Below are positions 10,290-20,538 of a stretch of DNA of 42,295 bases, in pieces. The position numbers and the translations under genes are program-made. Under the pieces are notes generated by a model. The model searched no databases, was not told where the DNA came from, and saw only the letters and a list, made by a program, of their open reading frames with translations. Within the stretch, counting starts at the first letter, position 1. Every line of letters begins with the position of its first letter. The DNA is taken from contig JAAKDF010000014.1 of the NCBI GenBank assembly GCA_011754105.1, positions 1-42,295 on the forward strand. The letters run 5' to 3'. The stretch comes from Serratia symbiotica. GTDB lineage: Bacteria > Pseudomonadota > Gammaproteobacteria > Enterobacterales > Enterobacteriaceae.

Positions 10290-13052
10290 ATGTTGCCACT
10301 CTCAGCAGTGTTGCAAGCTCAGGCAAAGCAGATTGTGCGGCATTTTCGCAAAATTCACGGCGCAAGCAACCTGTTTAGTCCCCAAAAACAGTGGGTGCTG
10401 GAGTCAAGTAACTTTGTCAGCGAGATGCTACTCGGCCACAGCTAACATGGCTAGAAAGGCTACGTCAGCAGCCACCAACGCTTGATGAGTAGCAGCATTA
10501 TACGGCCTGGCTACAGAAGGATCTAGAAAAAGTGCACTACTAGGCAGGGCTGATGCACGTGCTGCGCCTACTCCACTGCGAAATGCTGGTGCTCTGCGCA
10601 AATGCACCACCGAAGAAACGCTACAGCAGCTAAGCTTGCTGGCGGAAACGCTGATTGTCAGCGCGTGTAACTGGCTGTACTGCAGTTGCTACAATGAATG
10701 GGGTACGCCGTCCAATGATCAGGGCAAACCACAGCTGCTGTTAATCCTCGGTATGGGCAAACTGTGCGGTGGCGAACTAAACTTCTCTTCAGATTCGGAT
10801 TTTTGCCTACCCGGGAAACGGTCATACCCGAGATGGCCGACGCGAACGGGATAACGCCCAATTTTTTACTCGCCTTGGCCAGCGACTGATCAAGGTGCTA
10901 GATCAGCAGACCATCGACGGTTTAGTATATCGCCTGGATATGCGCATGCGAACATTTGGCGACAGCGGCCTACTGGTAATGAGTTTTGCTGCACTGAAGG
11001 ATTATTATCAGGAGCAGGGGCGCGACTGGTAGCGCTACGCCATGTTGAAAGCACGGGTACTCGGCGGATCGGAATATAACTACAGCCAGGAATTGTAAGA
11101 AACTTCTGCAGTCATTTGTGTTTCGCTGATATATTGATTTCAGCGTGATCTAATCGCTGCGTAATATGAAAGGGATGATCGCACGCGAAGTGCGCCGCCG
11201 TGGTCTGAAAGACAACATCAAGCTGGGCCGCTGGCGGCATTTAGGAAATTAAATTCATTACTCAGGTTTTACAACTTATTCGGGGTGGACGCGAATCGGC
11301 GTTGCAGGGTCATTCGCTATTGCCGACGCTGTAACCATTTTGCGAGTTAGGGCTGTTGGAAGCCGGGCGAGTACAGACGCTGAGCGCCTCCTATATGTTC
11401 CTACGACGGCTGAGAAACCTGCTACAGGCGATTGCTAATCAGCAGACGCTGCCGCAAGATAAACTTGATCAGGCGCGGCTGGCGCATGGCATAAGTCTGA
11501 AAAATTGGTCGGCTTTACTAACGATGCCTGGATAGGCATCGCAGGCGATAAAGGCGGTATTTAGCCAGATTATCAGCGACTATGGCGCCAATATAGAAGA
11601 ATATCTCCACTATCAGCAATACCATCAGCAATACTATAGTTTATGGCAGGGTAGGTTAGAATAAAATGAGCTGCCTCCACCGACTCCGCACCTGTGCAAA
11701 AAAATGCGCCAGCAGATACTGCAAATTATCACCCACTTCAGCCATGACGTCGATAAACGTACCATTGGCCCGCGTGGTCGCAACGTGCTCGATCAACTGA
11801 TGCCGTGTCTACTAGCGGAGCTGTCTCCACGTCAGGACGCGCCAACAACACTACTGCGCCTGACACAACTGCTGTTGAGCATCGTCACCAGCCCCACCTA
11901 CCTGGAGCTGGTTGTGGAATACCCTGCTGCGTGCAACCATGCGATCCGCTTATGCGCCACCTCGCCGATGGTAACCAACCAGCTATCACGTTATCCGCTG
12001 CTGCTGGACGAATTGTTAGAGCCAGCCACCCTGTATTAACCCATTGAGCACGATGCTTATCACAGCGGGCTGCACCAACATCTACTGCGAGTTACTGAGG
12101 ACGACAATGAGCAAAATTGTAGGCGTTGCATCAGTTCAAACAAGCGTAACTGCTGCACATTGCTGCCACAGATATTGTTGTGGCGCTGCCAGCTGGGGCG
12201 ATATGGTGTCCCGCTTTGGTCAACCTAGCCATTTGCGGGATCGCGCTGGGAACGGGTTTGCGGTAATTGGCTACGGTAAACTGGGCGGCTGGGAGTTAGG
12301 CTATAGCTCCGATCTTGATCTGGTGTTTCTGGTGGATTGACCGCCGGAGGTGAAAAACGAAGGCGAACGCAGCATTGATGGCCTCAAATCCTATCTGCGC
12401 CTGGCAAAACTTGTAATGCACATGTTCAGCACCCGTACTTCATCCGGCATTTTGTGTAAAGTGGATGCCTGCCTGCAGCCTTCCGGCGCAGATAGCCTGC
12501 TGGTCAGCACCCTGGGGGCTTTTGCCGACTATCAGCAGCATGAATCCTGTTCTTGGGATCATCAGGCTCTAGTACGGGAGCGCATCGTGCACGGGCAACC
12601 AGATATTGCACTAGCAATTTGACGACCTACGCCGCGAAATCCTATGCAAAGTGCGCGATCGGGGATTGCTGCGGCCTTGAGGTGCGTGAAATGCGCGAAA
12701 AAATGCACTGCCACCTGAGCAACCAGCAGCGCGATCTATTGGATATAAAAGCAAATAAAGGCGGTATCATCAATATTGAATTTATCGCCCAATACCTCGT
12801 CTTAGGCTCTATGCGAGTACAGAAACACAACTGACACGTTGGGCCTGATACCGTGCGCATCTTCGCGCTGATAGCCAATGCAGGCATTATGCTAGAGAAT
12901 GAAGCGTATGCGCTGACCACAGCCTACGTCACTATGCGCGATACCATCCATCACCTAGCCTTGCATGAACACTCTGGTAAGGTCATCAGAGCACTGTTCG
13001 CCACTGAGAGCTAACAAAAGTACGCATCAGTTGGCTTAAATGGCTGAGCTGA
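10290..13052 (+). pseudogene. glnE: Glutamine synthetase adenylyltransferase/deadenylase GlnE, degraded
   Basis: GlnE (about 946 residues) adenylylates and deadenylylates glutamine synthetase in response to PII. The start MLPLSAVLQAQAKQIVRHF at 10290 and the end near ISWLKWLS at 13052 keep the ancestral span, but the frame is broken many times. The first stop comes about 50 codons in, and others interrupt 10800-11700, 12040, 12340 and 12620. Recognisable blocks are [18 protein letters not shown] (deadenylase motif, already mutated), [38 protein letters not shown] (adenylylase motif) and [15 protein letters not shown]. No domain is left in a continuous frame. Confidence 0.95.
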
Positions 13053-13144
13053 GGCTGACGTTGCGCAATACGTTTTGCTGCTATTACAGACGTCTATGCT
13101 AATATTAGCGGCATAAAAATTTTGTTCTTCTTTGGAGTTATCGG

Positions 13145-14599
13145 ATGAAAGTTACACTACCTGATTTTCGTAACGCCAGTGTACTGGTAGTAGGTGACAT
13201 CATGTTAGATCGCTATTGGTATGGCCCGACCAGTCGCATCTCACCGGAAGCCCCGGTGCCTGTGGTCAAGGTTGATACTATTGAAGAGCGTCCCGGCGGT
13301 GCCGCTAACGTGGCGATGAACATTGCTTCGCTGGGTACCAATTCACGTCTAGTGGGGCTGACCGGCATCGACGATGCAGCGCGAGCGATCAGCGCTAAGC
13401 TAAACACCGTGAACGTGTACTGCGATTTTGTCTCAGTGCCTACCCATCCAACTATCATTAAGCTGCGCGTACTATCGCGCAATCAGCAGTTGATCCGTCT
13501 CGACTTTGAAGAGGGTTTTTCCAACGTCGACGCGCAGCGAGTATTAAAGCGCATCCAGCAGGCATTGCCGCAGATCGGTGTGCTTGTGCTGTCAGACTAT
13601 GCAAAAGGCGCGATAAGCCAAGTGCAAAACATGATTAAACTGGCGCGTGCCGCCAAGGTGCCTGTGTTGATCGATCCGAAAGGCTCTGATTTTGAACGCT
13701 ATCGCGGCGCTACGCTGCTAACACCGAATCTGTCCGAATTCGAAGCAATAGTAGGCTATTGCAAGGATGAAGCCGATCTGGTGGAACGCGGCATGAAGCT
13801 AATAGCTGACTTTGCGCTATCCGCGCTGCTGGTAACCCGTTCAGAGCACGGCATGACCTTGCTGCAACCGGGCGTTGCGCCACTTCATCTTCCCACCCAA
13901 GCTAAGGAGGTGTTCGACGTCACCGGTGCGGGCGATACAGTGATTGGCGTGTTGGCCGCCGCTTTAGCCGCCGGCAACTCGCTAGAAGATTCCTGTTTCC
14001 TAGCCAACGCTGCCTCTGGTGTGGTGGTCGGCAAGCTGGGAACTTCCAGCGTTTCGCCGATCGAGCTGGAAAATGCTGTGCGTGGCCGCGCGGGAAGCGG
14101 CTTTGGCGTGATGACTGAAGCCAAGTTGAAAACCGCCATGGCGCAAGCACGCCAGCGTGGTGAGAAAGTAGTGATGACCAACGGTATTTTCGACATTCTG
14201 CACGCTGGCCACGTTTCCTATTTGGCCAATGCCCGCAAGTTGGGTAATCGGTTGATCGTAGCGGTGAACAGCGATGCTTCTACTAAGCGATTGAAGGGCG
14301 AAACTCGCCCAGTCAACGCACTGGAAAACCGCATGATCGTTCTTGGCGCACTGGAGGCAGTAGACTGGGTCGTGTCGTTTAAGGAAGACACTCCGCAGCG
14401 TTTGATCAGCGATATCTTGCCAGATTTGCTGGTGAAAGGCGGTGACTATAAGCCGGAAGATATCGCCGGTAGCACAGAGGTATGGGCCAATGGCGGCGAT
14501 GTTAAAGTACTGAACTTTGAACAGGGCTTATCAACAACCAATATCATCACCGCTATCAAAGAGCGGCATGCTGGAAACGGTGGTGAGGGTGAGCAGTAG
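13145..14599 (+). CDS. hldE: Bifunctional heptose 7-phosphate kinase / heptose 1-phosphate adenylyltransferase
   Basis: Makes ADP-heptose precursors for the LPS inner core. The 484-residue protein (E. coli 477) has an N-terminal PfkB-type kinase, with the substrate segment [10 protein letters not shown] near residue 50 and the GAGD catalytic motif at 261-264. A C-terminal nucleotidyltransferase follows, with [13 protein letters not shown] (HAGH at 353-356). The C-terminal tail GNGGEGEQ is longer than usual. A GGAG ribosome-binding site precedes the ATG. It follows the glnE pseudogene, as in E. coli, and now probably relies on its own promoter in 13053-13144. Confidence 0.97.
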   Translation: MKVTLPDFRNASVLVVGDIMLDRYWYGPTSRISPEAPVPVVKVDTIEERPGGAANVAMNIASLGTNSRLVGLTGIDDAARAISAKLNTVNVYCDFVSVPTHPTIIKLRVLSRNQQLIRLDFEEGFSNVDAQRVLKRIQQALPQIGVLVLSDYAKGAISQVQNMIKLARAAKVPVLIDPKGSDFERYRGATLLTPNLSEFEAIVGYCKDEADLVERGMKLIADFALSALLVTRSEHGMTLLQPGVAPLHLPTQAKEVFDVTGAGDTVIGVLAAALAAGNSLEDSCFLANAASGVVVGKLGTSSVSPIELENAVRGRAGSGFGVMTEAKLKTAMAQARQRGEKVVMTNGIFDILHAGHVSYLANARKLGNRLIVAVNSDASTKRLKGETRPVNALENRMIVLGALEAVDWVVSFKEDTPQRLISDILPDLLVKGGDYKPEDIAGSTEVWANGGDVKVLNFEQGLSTTNIITAIKERHAGNGGEGEQ

Positions 14600-14650
14600 C
14601 CTACTTTGCCGAGCTACCGAGTATGATGTTCGGCCATTATTTGGCTTAGA

Positions 14651-14669
14651 GGCGCGACGGCTTCGCGCC
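14651..14669. terminator. GC-rich hairpin between convergent hldE and ubiK
   Basis: A perfect 7-bp stem (14651-14657 with 14663-14669) around a 5-base loop lies in the 79-base gap between two convergent genes. Neither strand has a good T-run after it, so it may be a weak bidirectional terminator or only an RNA 3'-end structure. Confidence 0.4.
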
Positions 14670-14678
14670 CAATGAGAA

Positions 14679-14951
14679 TTATTCTTCTTGCTTGGCGGTA
14701 GATGCCGCATTCAGCTTTTCTTCCAGACCGGTTATGCGCTGTTCTAGCAACGCCAGTTGCTCACGGGTACGCAGCAGCACCTGAGTCTGCACGTCGAACG
14801 TTTCGCGATTGACCAAATCCAAACGAGCCAGTTGTGATTGTAGCACATGGCGGATGTTCTTCTCAACATCTTCCCCGAATTCAAGCACGCCTTTAGGCAT
14901 GGATCTATGAACCTGGCGTGCGATCTGTTCAATTTTTTTTGGGTCAATCAT
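14679..14951 (-). CDS. ubiK: Ubiquinone biosynthesis accessory factor UbiK
   Basis: Small coiled-coil protein (BMFP family, formerly YqiC) that helps organise the aerobic ubiquinone biosynthesis complex with UbiJ. The 90 residues begin [21 protein letters not shown] and include [21 protein letters not shown], the predicted C-terminal coiled coil. E. coli UbiK is 96 residues; the poorly conserved tail is shorter here. It is convergent with hldE and divergent from the ribB leader. Confidence 0.95.
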   Translation of the reverse strand: MIDPKKIEQIARQVHRSMPKGVLEFGEDVEKNIRHVLQSQLARLDLVNRETFDVQTQVLLRTREQLALLEQRITGLEEKLNAASTAKQEE

Positions 14952-15097
14952 GGCGTATCCCTTTTAGAGTTTAATAGCTGCCTTCTAGTGTAATGCCAGT
15001 TGCCCGACGAATAAACTCTTACTCCCCCGCCACCTATGGCTGCATTATGTTTTTGCTAATTGCCCTGTTTAATCATTAGCGCTATAGTCAACCCGCT

Positions 15098-15255
15098 TAT
15101 TCTCAGGGCGGGGTGAAAGTCCCTACTGGCGGTAAATCACCTGCTACGGTGAAAGCCCGCAAGCGCTCAACCAGTCTATTACAGACGGGTTAGAGGTCAG
15201 CATATCCGGTATAATTCCGGAGCCGACGGTGATAGTCAGGATGGGAGAGAGTAGC
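15098..15255 (+). ncRNA. FMN riboswitch (RFN element) of ribB
   Basis: The leader holds the hallmarks of the RFN aptamer in order: CAGGGCGGGGTGAAAGTCCC, CTACTGGCGGTAAA, GGTGAAAGCCCGC, the variable arm, GGTCAGCA, CCGGAGCCGACGGT and GTCAGGATGGGAGAG. These are the conserved six-stem core bases that bind FMN. It lies about 110 bases before the ribB ATG, so FMN would lower ribB expression. The expression platform lies between 15256 and the GAGG ribosome-binding site at about 15351-15354; I do not assign a mechanism. Confidence 0.95.
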
Positions 15256-15364
15256 GATATCTCTTGGGCTTGTGACAGCCTACGTTGCTTTTAGATATTG
15301 CTAGCTACCCCTCAAGATCGCCCTGATTCTGGTAATCCATAATTTTCTAATGAGGTTTTTTACC

Positions 15365-16024
15365 ATGAATCAGACACTACTTTCAGATTTCGGTACACCG
15401 AAAGAACGCGTTGAACGCGCTCTCGATACATTGCGCAACGGGCGCGGTGCGATGGTGCTTGATGACGAAAAACGTGAAAATGAAGGTGATATGATTTTCG
15501 CCGCTCAAACCATGACTGTTGAGCAAATGGCGCTGACCATTCGCCACGGCAGCGGTATCGTGTGCCTGTGCATCACCGAAGATCGTCGCCAGCAGCTCGA
15601 TCTGCCGATGATGGTGACCAATAACTCCAGCCAGTTCCAGACCGCTTTCACCGTGAGCATTGAAGCGGCACTTGGCGTTACCACTGGGGTTTCCGCGCCG
15701 GATCGCCTAAGCACTATCCGTGCAGCCATTGCCGATAACGCTAAACCTGGCGATCTAAACCGCCCAGGCCATGTCTTTCCGCTGCGAGCCCAATCGGGTG
15801 GCGTACTGAGCCGCCGTGGTCATACCGAAGCGACTATCGATCTTGTAGCGATGGCCGGTTTAAAACCTGCTGGTGTGCTGTGTGAACTGACCAACGATGA
15901 TGGCAGCATGGCGCGTGCGCCGGAAGTAGTGGCATTCGCTAAGCAGTACGGCATGGTAGTGTTGACTATCGAGGATCTGGTGGCTTATCGCCAGGCTGAT
16001 GAGCAAGAAAGCCACTTGAGGTAA
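15365..16024 (+). CDS. ribB: 3,4-dihydroxy-2-butanone 4-phosphate synthase
   Basis: Converts ribulose 5-phosphate to 3,4-dihydroxy-2-butanone 4-phosphate and formate, one branch of riboflavin synthesis. The 219-residue protein starts [16 protein letters not shown] at 15365, preceded by TGAGG; the open frame extends five codons further up without family support. The acidic metal and substrate segment [11 protein letters not shown], the RHGSGIVC block, DRLSTIRAA and [11 protein letters not shown] are intact. It is under the FMN riboswitch and is a stand-alone enzyme with no RibA fusion. Confidence 0.98.
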   Translation: MNQTLLSDFGTPKERVERALDTLRNGRGAMVLDDEKRENEGDMIFAAQTMTVEQMALTIRHGSGIVCLCITEDRRQQLDLPMMVTNNSSQFQTAFTVSIEAALGVTTGVSAPDRLSTIRAAIADNAKPGDLNRPGHVFPLRAQSGGVLSRRGHTEATIDLVAMAGLKPAGVLCELTNDDGSMARAPEVVAFAKQYGMVVLTIEDLVAYRQADEQESHLR

Positions 16025-16027
16025 AAC

Positions 16028-16050
16028 GCCAGCCCTTAACTGGCTTTCTC
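16028..16050 (+). terminator. Rho-independent terminator of ribB
   Basis: GCCAG (16028-16032) pairs with CTGGC (16040-16044) around a 7-base loop and is followed by TTTCT, starting just after the ribB stop codon. The stem is short but placed as expected between the convergent ribB and ygiC. Confidence 0.55.
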
Positions 16051-16073
16051 CGATTAACAGATCCTTAGCTTTA

Positions 16074-17234
16074 TCAACCAAGAATGACATGCGGATAGAA
16101 GCGCGACATATCTTGGGTGACTAGTTGGCGATCTTCACGTAGGCTGATGCCACAGGGCTGATCGTCAACTAACCAACTGCCGATCAGTGTGTAGCTTCCT
16201 TCAAACTGCGGCAGCGGATGGAACTGCTGAACAATCATACCTTCTTTACCATAGGGGCCTCCAACGCACGCTACCTGCTGGCCGTTTTCGACAATCTGGA
16301 TATTGGCACCCTCGCGTGAGAACAGCGGTTTGGTGACATAATGCTCCAACGGCGGATGTGCATCTTCAGCAAAGTAGGCTGGAAGTAGGTTCGGATGATT
16401 CGGGAACATTTCCCACAGCAGTGGCAGCAGCGCCTTATTGGAGATGATGCTTTTCCAAGCAGGCTCCAACCAGCGCACACCAGCATCCTCTAACTTGGTG
16501 GTAAACATCTCGCGCAGCATAAACTCCCACGGGTAAAGCTTGAACAGGTTGCCGATCACCCGATCCTGTAGATCGGTAAACTGGCCTTTCTCGCCTAGGC
16601 CAATCTCTTCCATAAACAGGAACTCGGTGGCTAGACCAGCTTCTGACGCACAGTCTTGCAGATATTGCACGGTGCCACGATCTTCCTCACTGTCTTGGCA
16701 GCAAGCCAAGTGTAACAATTCGAAGCCATGATGCGCTTTTAGATCAGCGAAACGTTCAATCAGCTTTTCCTGTAGGCAGTTGTACTGATCCGCTTGTGGA
16801 ACCAGCTTGCCAGCCTTGATCTGGTCTTCCAGCCATAACCATTGGAAGAAGGCGGACTCATACGGCGAGGTTGGCGTATCAGCGTTGTTTTCCAACAATT
16901 TAGGCTGGTTGACGCCATCGTAGGATAAATCGAGACGCGAATACAGCGAAGGCTGACGGGTGCGCCAGGCGTTGCGTACAAAGCCCCAAGTGTATTTCGG
17001 GATGCGGAATTTGGCCATCAGTACATCGCTGGCAACCACCCTCTCCACCACTTGTAAGCACATTTGGTGCAGATCAGCAGTGGTGCTTTCGATCTCTTCA
17101 ATCTGCGCCAGTGTGAACTGATAATAGGCATCTTCACACCAGTACGGCTGGTCGTACATAGTATGGAAATGGAAGCCGAATTCATTGGCTTTTTCGCGCC
17201 AGTCTGGGCGTTCAGTAATGGTAACGCGCTTCAT
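16074..17234 (-). CDS. ygiC: Glutathionylspermidine synthase-like ATP-grasp protein YgiC
   Basis: Homologue of E. coli YgiC with the same 386-residue length, related to the C-terminal synthetase domain of glutathionylspermidine synthase but without the amidase half. ATP-grasp features include [19 protein letters not shown] near residues 105-123, the [19 protein letters not shown] region, [11 protein letters not shown] and the C-terminal GIVQ-like/[13 protein letters not shown] segment. The true substrate is not established. It follows ygiB by three bases and is probably translationally coupled. Intact. Confidence 0.93.
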   Translation of the reverse strand: MKRVTITERPDWREKANEFGFHFHTMYDQPYWCEDAYYQFTLAQIEEIESTTADLHQMCLQVVERVVASDVLMAKFRIPKYTWGFVRNAWRTRQPSLYSRLDLSYDGVNQPKLLENNADTPTSPYESAFFQWLWLEDQIKAGKLVPQADQYNCLQEKLIERFADLKAHHGFELLHLACCQDSEEDRGTVQYLQDCASEAGLATEFLFMEEIGLGEKGQFTDLQDRVIGNLFKLYPWEFMLREMFTTKLEDAGVRWLEPAWKSIISNKALLPLLWEMFPNHPNLLPAYFAEDAHPPLEHYVTKPLFSREGANIQIVENGQQVACVGGPYGKEGMIVQQFHPLPQFEGSYTLIGSWLVDDQPCGISLREDRQLVTQDMSRFYPHVILG

Positions 17235-17237
17235 GCT

Positions 17238-17894
17238 TCAGCCGCCCATGCTGCGAGAGCCGGAGGTGGCGCTGCGGCGTTGCATACTATTTTGTTTGGC
17301 GACGGTTTTGCCGAAGCCGCCACGGGTGATGGTATGGGTGACCGCAGGCTTCGGGGCCATGGCGGTTGTCGGCACAGTTGTAGTGCGCTCACCGGCTATC
17401 GCCACACTATAACTTTTGCCGGTAGCGTCAGCGAACTTGCCGTTGGCCGGGCTGGCAGCATTTTGGGAGGTGAATAGCGGCTGCTGAGCAAAGCCAGTCC
17501 CCCCCATCATGCGGCCCATCATGTAACTGGCCATCAGCGGCATCCAGACGCTGCCGCTGCTTTGAGATTCTGCCACCACACCAGCCTGCACTGGTGTCTG
17601 GGTACACTGCGCATCGCCAAATTTGGCTACGCACTCTTCACGGGTGGCGTATTTTGGAGCAGTTTTTTCGGCTTCTTTCAACGCTTTATGGTGGGTCGTG
17701 GTGCACTGCTCTCGCATGGAAGGATTTGAGCGCGAACAGTCGTCAGCATTTTGATACATGGCGACGGTTTTGTCGCTATTTTCACAGCCAGCCAGAATAA
17801 AGACTGCGCTGATCGCTAGGGCCAAGGGTGCCATAGGGTAGCTGCGCCAAGATTTGCGGAACATTTCTTGGTTAATGCTTTTTGTCCGTTTCAT
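17238..17894 (-). CDS. ygiB: DUF1190-family lipoprotein YgiB
   Basis: Homologue of E. coli YgiB (223 residues); 218 residues here from the start [16 protein letters not shown] at 17894, five codons inside the longest frame. The signal region ends in a lipobox (LAGC, predicted lipidated Cys at position 37). The family blocks [22 protein letters not shown] and [16 protein letters not shown] are present, with a Ser/Gly-rich end SRSMGG. In E. coli it lies in the tolC-ygiBC operon; here tolC upstream is broken while ygiB and ygiC remain intact. Its biochemical role is unknown. Confidence 0.93.
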   Translation of the reverse strand: MKRTKSINQEMFRKSWRSYPMAPLALAISAVFILAGCENSDKTVAMYQNADDCSRSNPSMREQCTTTHHKALKEAEKTAPKYATREECVAKFGDAQCTQTPVQAGVVAESQSSGSVWMPLMASYMMGRMMGGTGFAQQPLFTSQNAASPANGKFADATGKSYSVAIAGERTTTVPTTAMAPKPAVTHTITRGGFGKTVAKQNSMQRRSATSGSRSMGG

Positions 17895-18047
17895 CGTTAT
17901 TAATCCCATTATTTGGGCTGTCTTAGCCCTTTCCTAGTAGTTAATCTAAGGATAGGGGAAACAAGGTTAAAATTAAAGCTGAAGTAGAGATAGAGGTAAA
18001 AGATCGGGCATAGCAGATGCCAGGCCCAATAGGAAGTAGCGCATGCG

Positions 18048-19509
18048 TCAGTAACGGAATGGATCACCGCTGTTGCGCGCTGTTTGAGTGGTATCGGTGG
18101 CTATCCCGTTTCCGTTATAGTCCCATTGGCATAGGCGTTTTTCTCGTTGGTGGGGGGAAACAGTATCTCTGGATAGGTAGAAACAGGTTTGCCTAGCGCA
18201 CCATTAAGCACATGCAAATCATTTGCATTCAGCTTTCTTAGTTAAGATTCGATGTTTAACTTGTTGATCAGAGATCAATATAACGTGCGCTTGAGAGTTG
18301 CTGCTTAGCGTTATACAGCGTAGTAGTAGCATTCAACACGTCAACGATGGTGCCGGTTTCCACCTGATAACTGGCTTCCATGACGTCCATGAAACTTTGA
18401 GCGAAAATCACTGCCTGTTTGTAGGCGTTGATGCTGCTAATCGATGCGTTTACGTTGTTGAATGATGAACGCACAGTTTGCACCAGGCTGCGGTGTGCGC
18501 TTTCCAGCGATTCACTGGCACCAACAAAATTATACTGTGCCTGCTGTACCTGAGAGTTAGTCGCACCGCTACTGTAAAGCGGCAGATTGATGCTCATGCT
18601 GATTTTATTCTGCCCAGCGTTGCTGTCAGAGTCGCCGCAACTACTAGCACTGCTATATTTGGTATTGGCAATAACGGTAAATGCACTCATATTAATAGTT
18701 GTCATGTAGCCGGTATGCGCTAAACTGATCTGCTCACGGGCCAAATCCTGGCTTAAACGCGCTAAAAGCAGGCTCATATTACGCGCTTCCGCCTCTTTCA
18801 GCAGGTTATTCACCGCTTCCGGGAGCTGGGTGCTGAATCGGTCAGTATCCAACAAGGACAGCTCCGGGTAGAAGTTGCAGGTCACCTGGCGCAATTTTTC
18901 CAACGCATTATCTAGAGTATTGCGCCGGTGACTTCAGACGCCACGCTAGCACAGTGTCGGAGTTGTCGCGGTCGTTCTGTACGTAAGTGATCGCCACTAA
19001 GCCTACATTGAAGCGTTGAATAGTTTGATTCAACGTGCGGTACCCCGCTTGTTTTTTCGCCTGTGTATAAGACAGCGCATCGATAGCCCTTAGTACACTG
19101 AAGTAATCGGTGGCAGTATCAAGGATCAAACGCTGCTAAGAAGTCTTAACGGTGACGTCAGAGATACCCGCGTTTTTTCCCTGGCACGTTAACACGCGCC
19201 ATTTCAATATATCAAAAATGCTCTGTGTCAACGCAAGGGAACCGTTAGTCATAGTAGAGTTGATATTATTGGCATCGCGGTTGCCACGATCATAAGAATA
19301 ACCCGCGGTCAGACTGATCTGTGGTAACAGCGGGCTGCGCGCTTCGTTGATTTTTTCTAATTCAGCATCACGGTCTGCAGCAGTTTTGCGCAGTTCTGGG
19401 TTACTTTACCTGGCCTCTTTGTAGACCTGCAAAAAGTTTACTGCCTGGCTCATTGCACTGAAGCCGGCCAGGATTAGGGCGATAAGAAATTGAAGCAGTT
19501 TATTCATTT
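18048..19509 (-). pseudogene. tolC: Outer-membrane efflux channel TolC, degraded
   Basis: TolC is the trimeric outer-membrane duct for multidrug efflux pumps and type I secretion. The start MNKLLQFLIALILAGFSAMSQA (19509), SNPELRKTAADRDAELEKINEARSPLLPQ, SYTQAKKQAGYR, RFNVGLVAIT, NFVGASESLESAHR and SSFNNVNASISSINAYKQA are clear. The gene has stops after VYKEAR, near 19138, near 18908 (with a frame change) and near 18268, and its end SGDPFRY is at 18048. The longest surviving frame is 211 codons (18268-18903). Full-length but dead, so the damage is recent. Confidence 0.95.
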
Positions 19510-19774
19510 TTATTACTTATTGTGAAGCAATATTAATATGTTAGCGCTAACGATAAACGAATTGAGTTGCCGATTATAGCAGGGCTAGTTGTGCTCATCA
19601 GGTAGCTGAATGTGCCATCTGGCATAACTTTTATCTTTCAGCACCACTAGCCGCCTACGTCACACCTGATATCATGGCGGATGATTTAGCATAAAGCAGC
19701 GGTAAATTATCTCGTGGTTTTTTATCATCAAAGCTGTTTATTTTATCGCCATATAAATTCAGGAGCATGCGTTT
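19510..19774. promoter_or_regulatory. Divergent tolC-nudF control region
   Basis: This 265-base gap between divergent tolC and nudF holds no gene. It contains a perfect 12-base palindrome, GTTAGCGCTAAC (19542-19553), 33 bases upstream of the old tolC start. The symmetry with a central CG resembles LacI-family operators, but no regulator can be assigned. An AGGAG site (19761-19765) precedes nudF. Confidence 0.4.
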
Positions 19775-20407
19775 ATGAACCGTTCGCAGCCTTCGCCCGT
19801 TACTTTCGATAAAAAAGATGTAGACATTATTGCCTGTGAAACGCTATACCGTGGTTTTTTTTCACTCAATTTATACCGGTTTGGCTACCGCTTATTCAAC
19901 GGCGAAATCAGCCCGGAGATTCAACGGGAAATTTTCGAGCGTGGGCATGCGGCGGTGTTGCTACCCTATGATCCAGTACGCGACGAAGTGGTGCTGATTG
20001 AACAATTGCGCATCGCCGCTGTCGATACCAGCCATTCACCTTGGCTGCTGGAAATGGTAGCAGGAATGATCGAGACCGGCGAGAGCATCGAGGATGTATG
20101 CCGCCGCGAAGCGCTAGAAGAGGCTGGCGTGGATGTTGGGCGCTGCAAGCCAGTGCTGAGCTATCTGGCCAGCCCAGGGGGGACTAGTGAACGCTTGTCC
20201 ATAATGGTCGGTGAGGTAGACTCCGCTACCGCCAAGGGTATCCATGGGTTGGAAGCAGAAAATGAAGACATCCGCGTCCATGTAGTCAGCTATGAGCAGG
20301 CTTATTGCTGGGTTGAAGAAGGCGTGATCGATAACGCCGCATCGGTTATTGCACTACAATGGCTGGCGTTGCATCATAAATCGTTAAGAAAAGAGTGGGT
20401 CAACTAA
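19775..20407 (+). CDS. nudF: ADP-ribose diphosphatase NudF
   Basis: Nudix hydrolase that splits ADP-ribose into AMP and ribose 5-phosphate. The 210-residue length equals the family's. The Nudix box runs from G97 to V119 with all key positions in place: G97, E103, R111, E112, E115, E116 and G118. The downstream SYLASPGGTSERL segment is typical of ADP-ribose pyrophosphatases. In E. coli it begins a cluster nudF-yqiB-cpdA-yqiA-parE; here the three middle genes are destroyed. Confidence 0.97.
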   Translation: MNRSQPSPVTFDKKDVDIIACETLYRGFFSLNLYRFGYRLFNGEISPEIQREIFERGHAAVLLPYDPVRDEVVLIEQLRIAAVDTSHSPWLLEMVAGMIETGESIEDVCRREALEEAGVDVGRCKPVLSYLASPGGTSERLSIMVGEVDSATAKGIHGLEAENEDIRVHVVSYEQAYCWVEEGVIDNAASVIALQWLALHHKSLRKEWVN

Positions 20408-20538
20408 TGGAACAGGCGCTATACCCCTGATTTCCATGCAATGATGAGAGTTTACGCAACCAACTATACGTAATTATGTCGTTTGCTGCCACACAACGAC
20501 AAAGTAGGCAAAACGGTAACTTATCAGGTGAACTCAGA
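20407..20538 (+). pseudogene. yqiB: YqiB (DUF1249) 5' fragment
   Basis: About the first 40 codons of a YqiB-like gene: RYTPDFHAMMRVYATNYT, then a stop, then LCRLLPHNDKVGKTVTYQV. The ATG at 20407 overlaps the nudF stop but leads out of frame after a few codons. Homology stops at 20538, where the IS5/IS903-like element begins. The rest of yqiB is absent. Confidence 0.85.
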
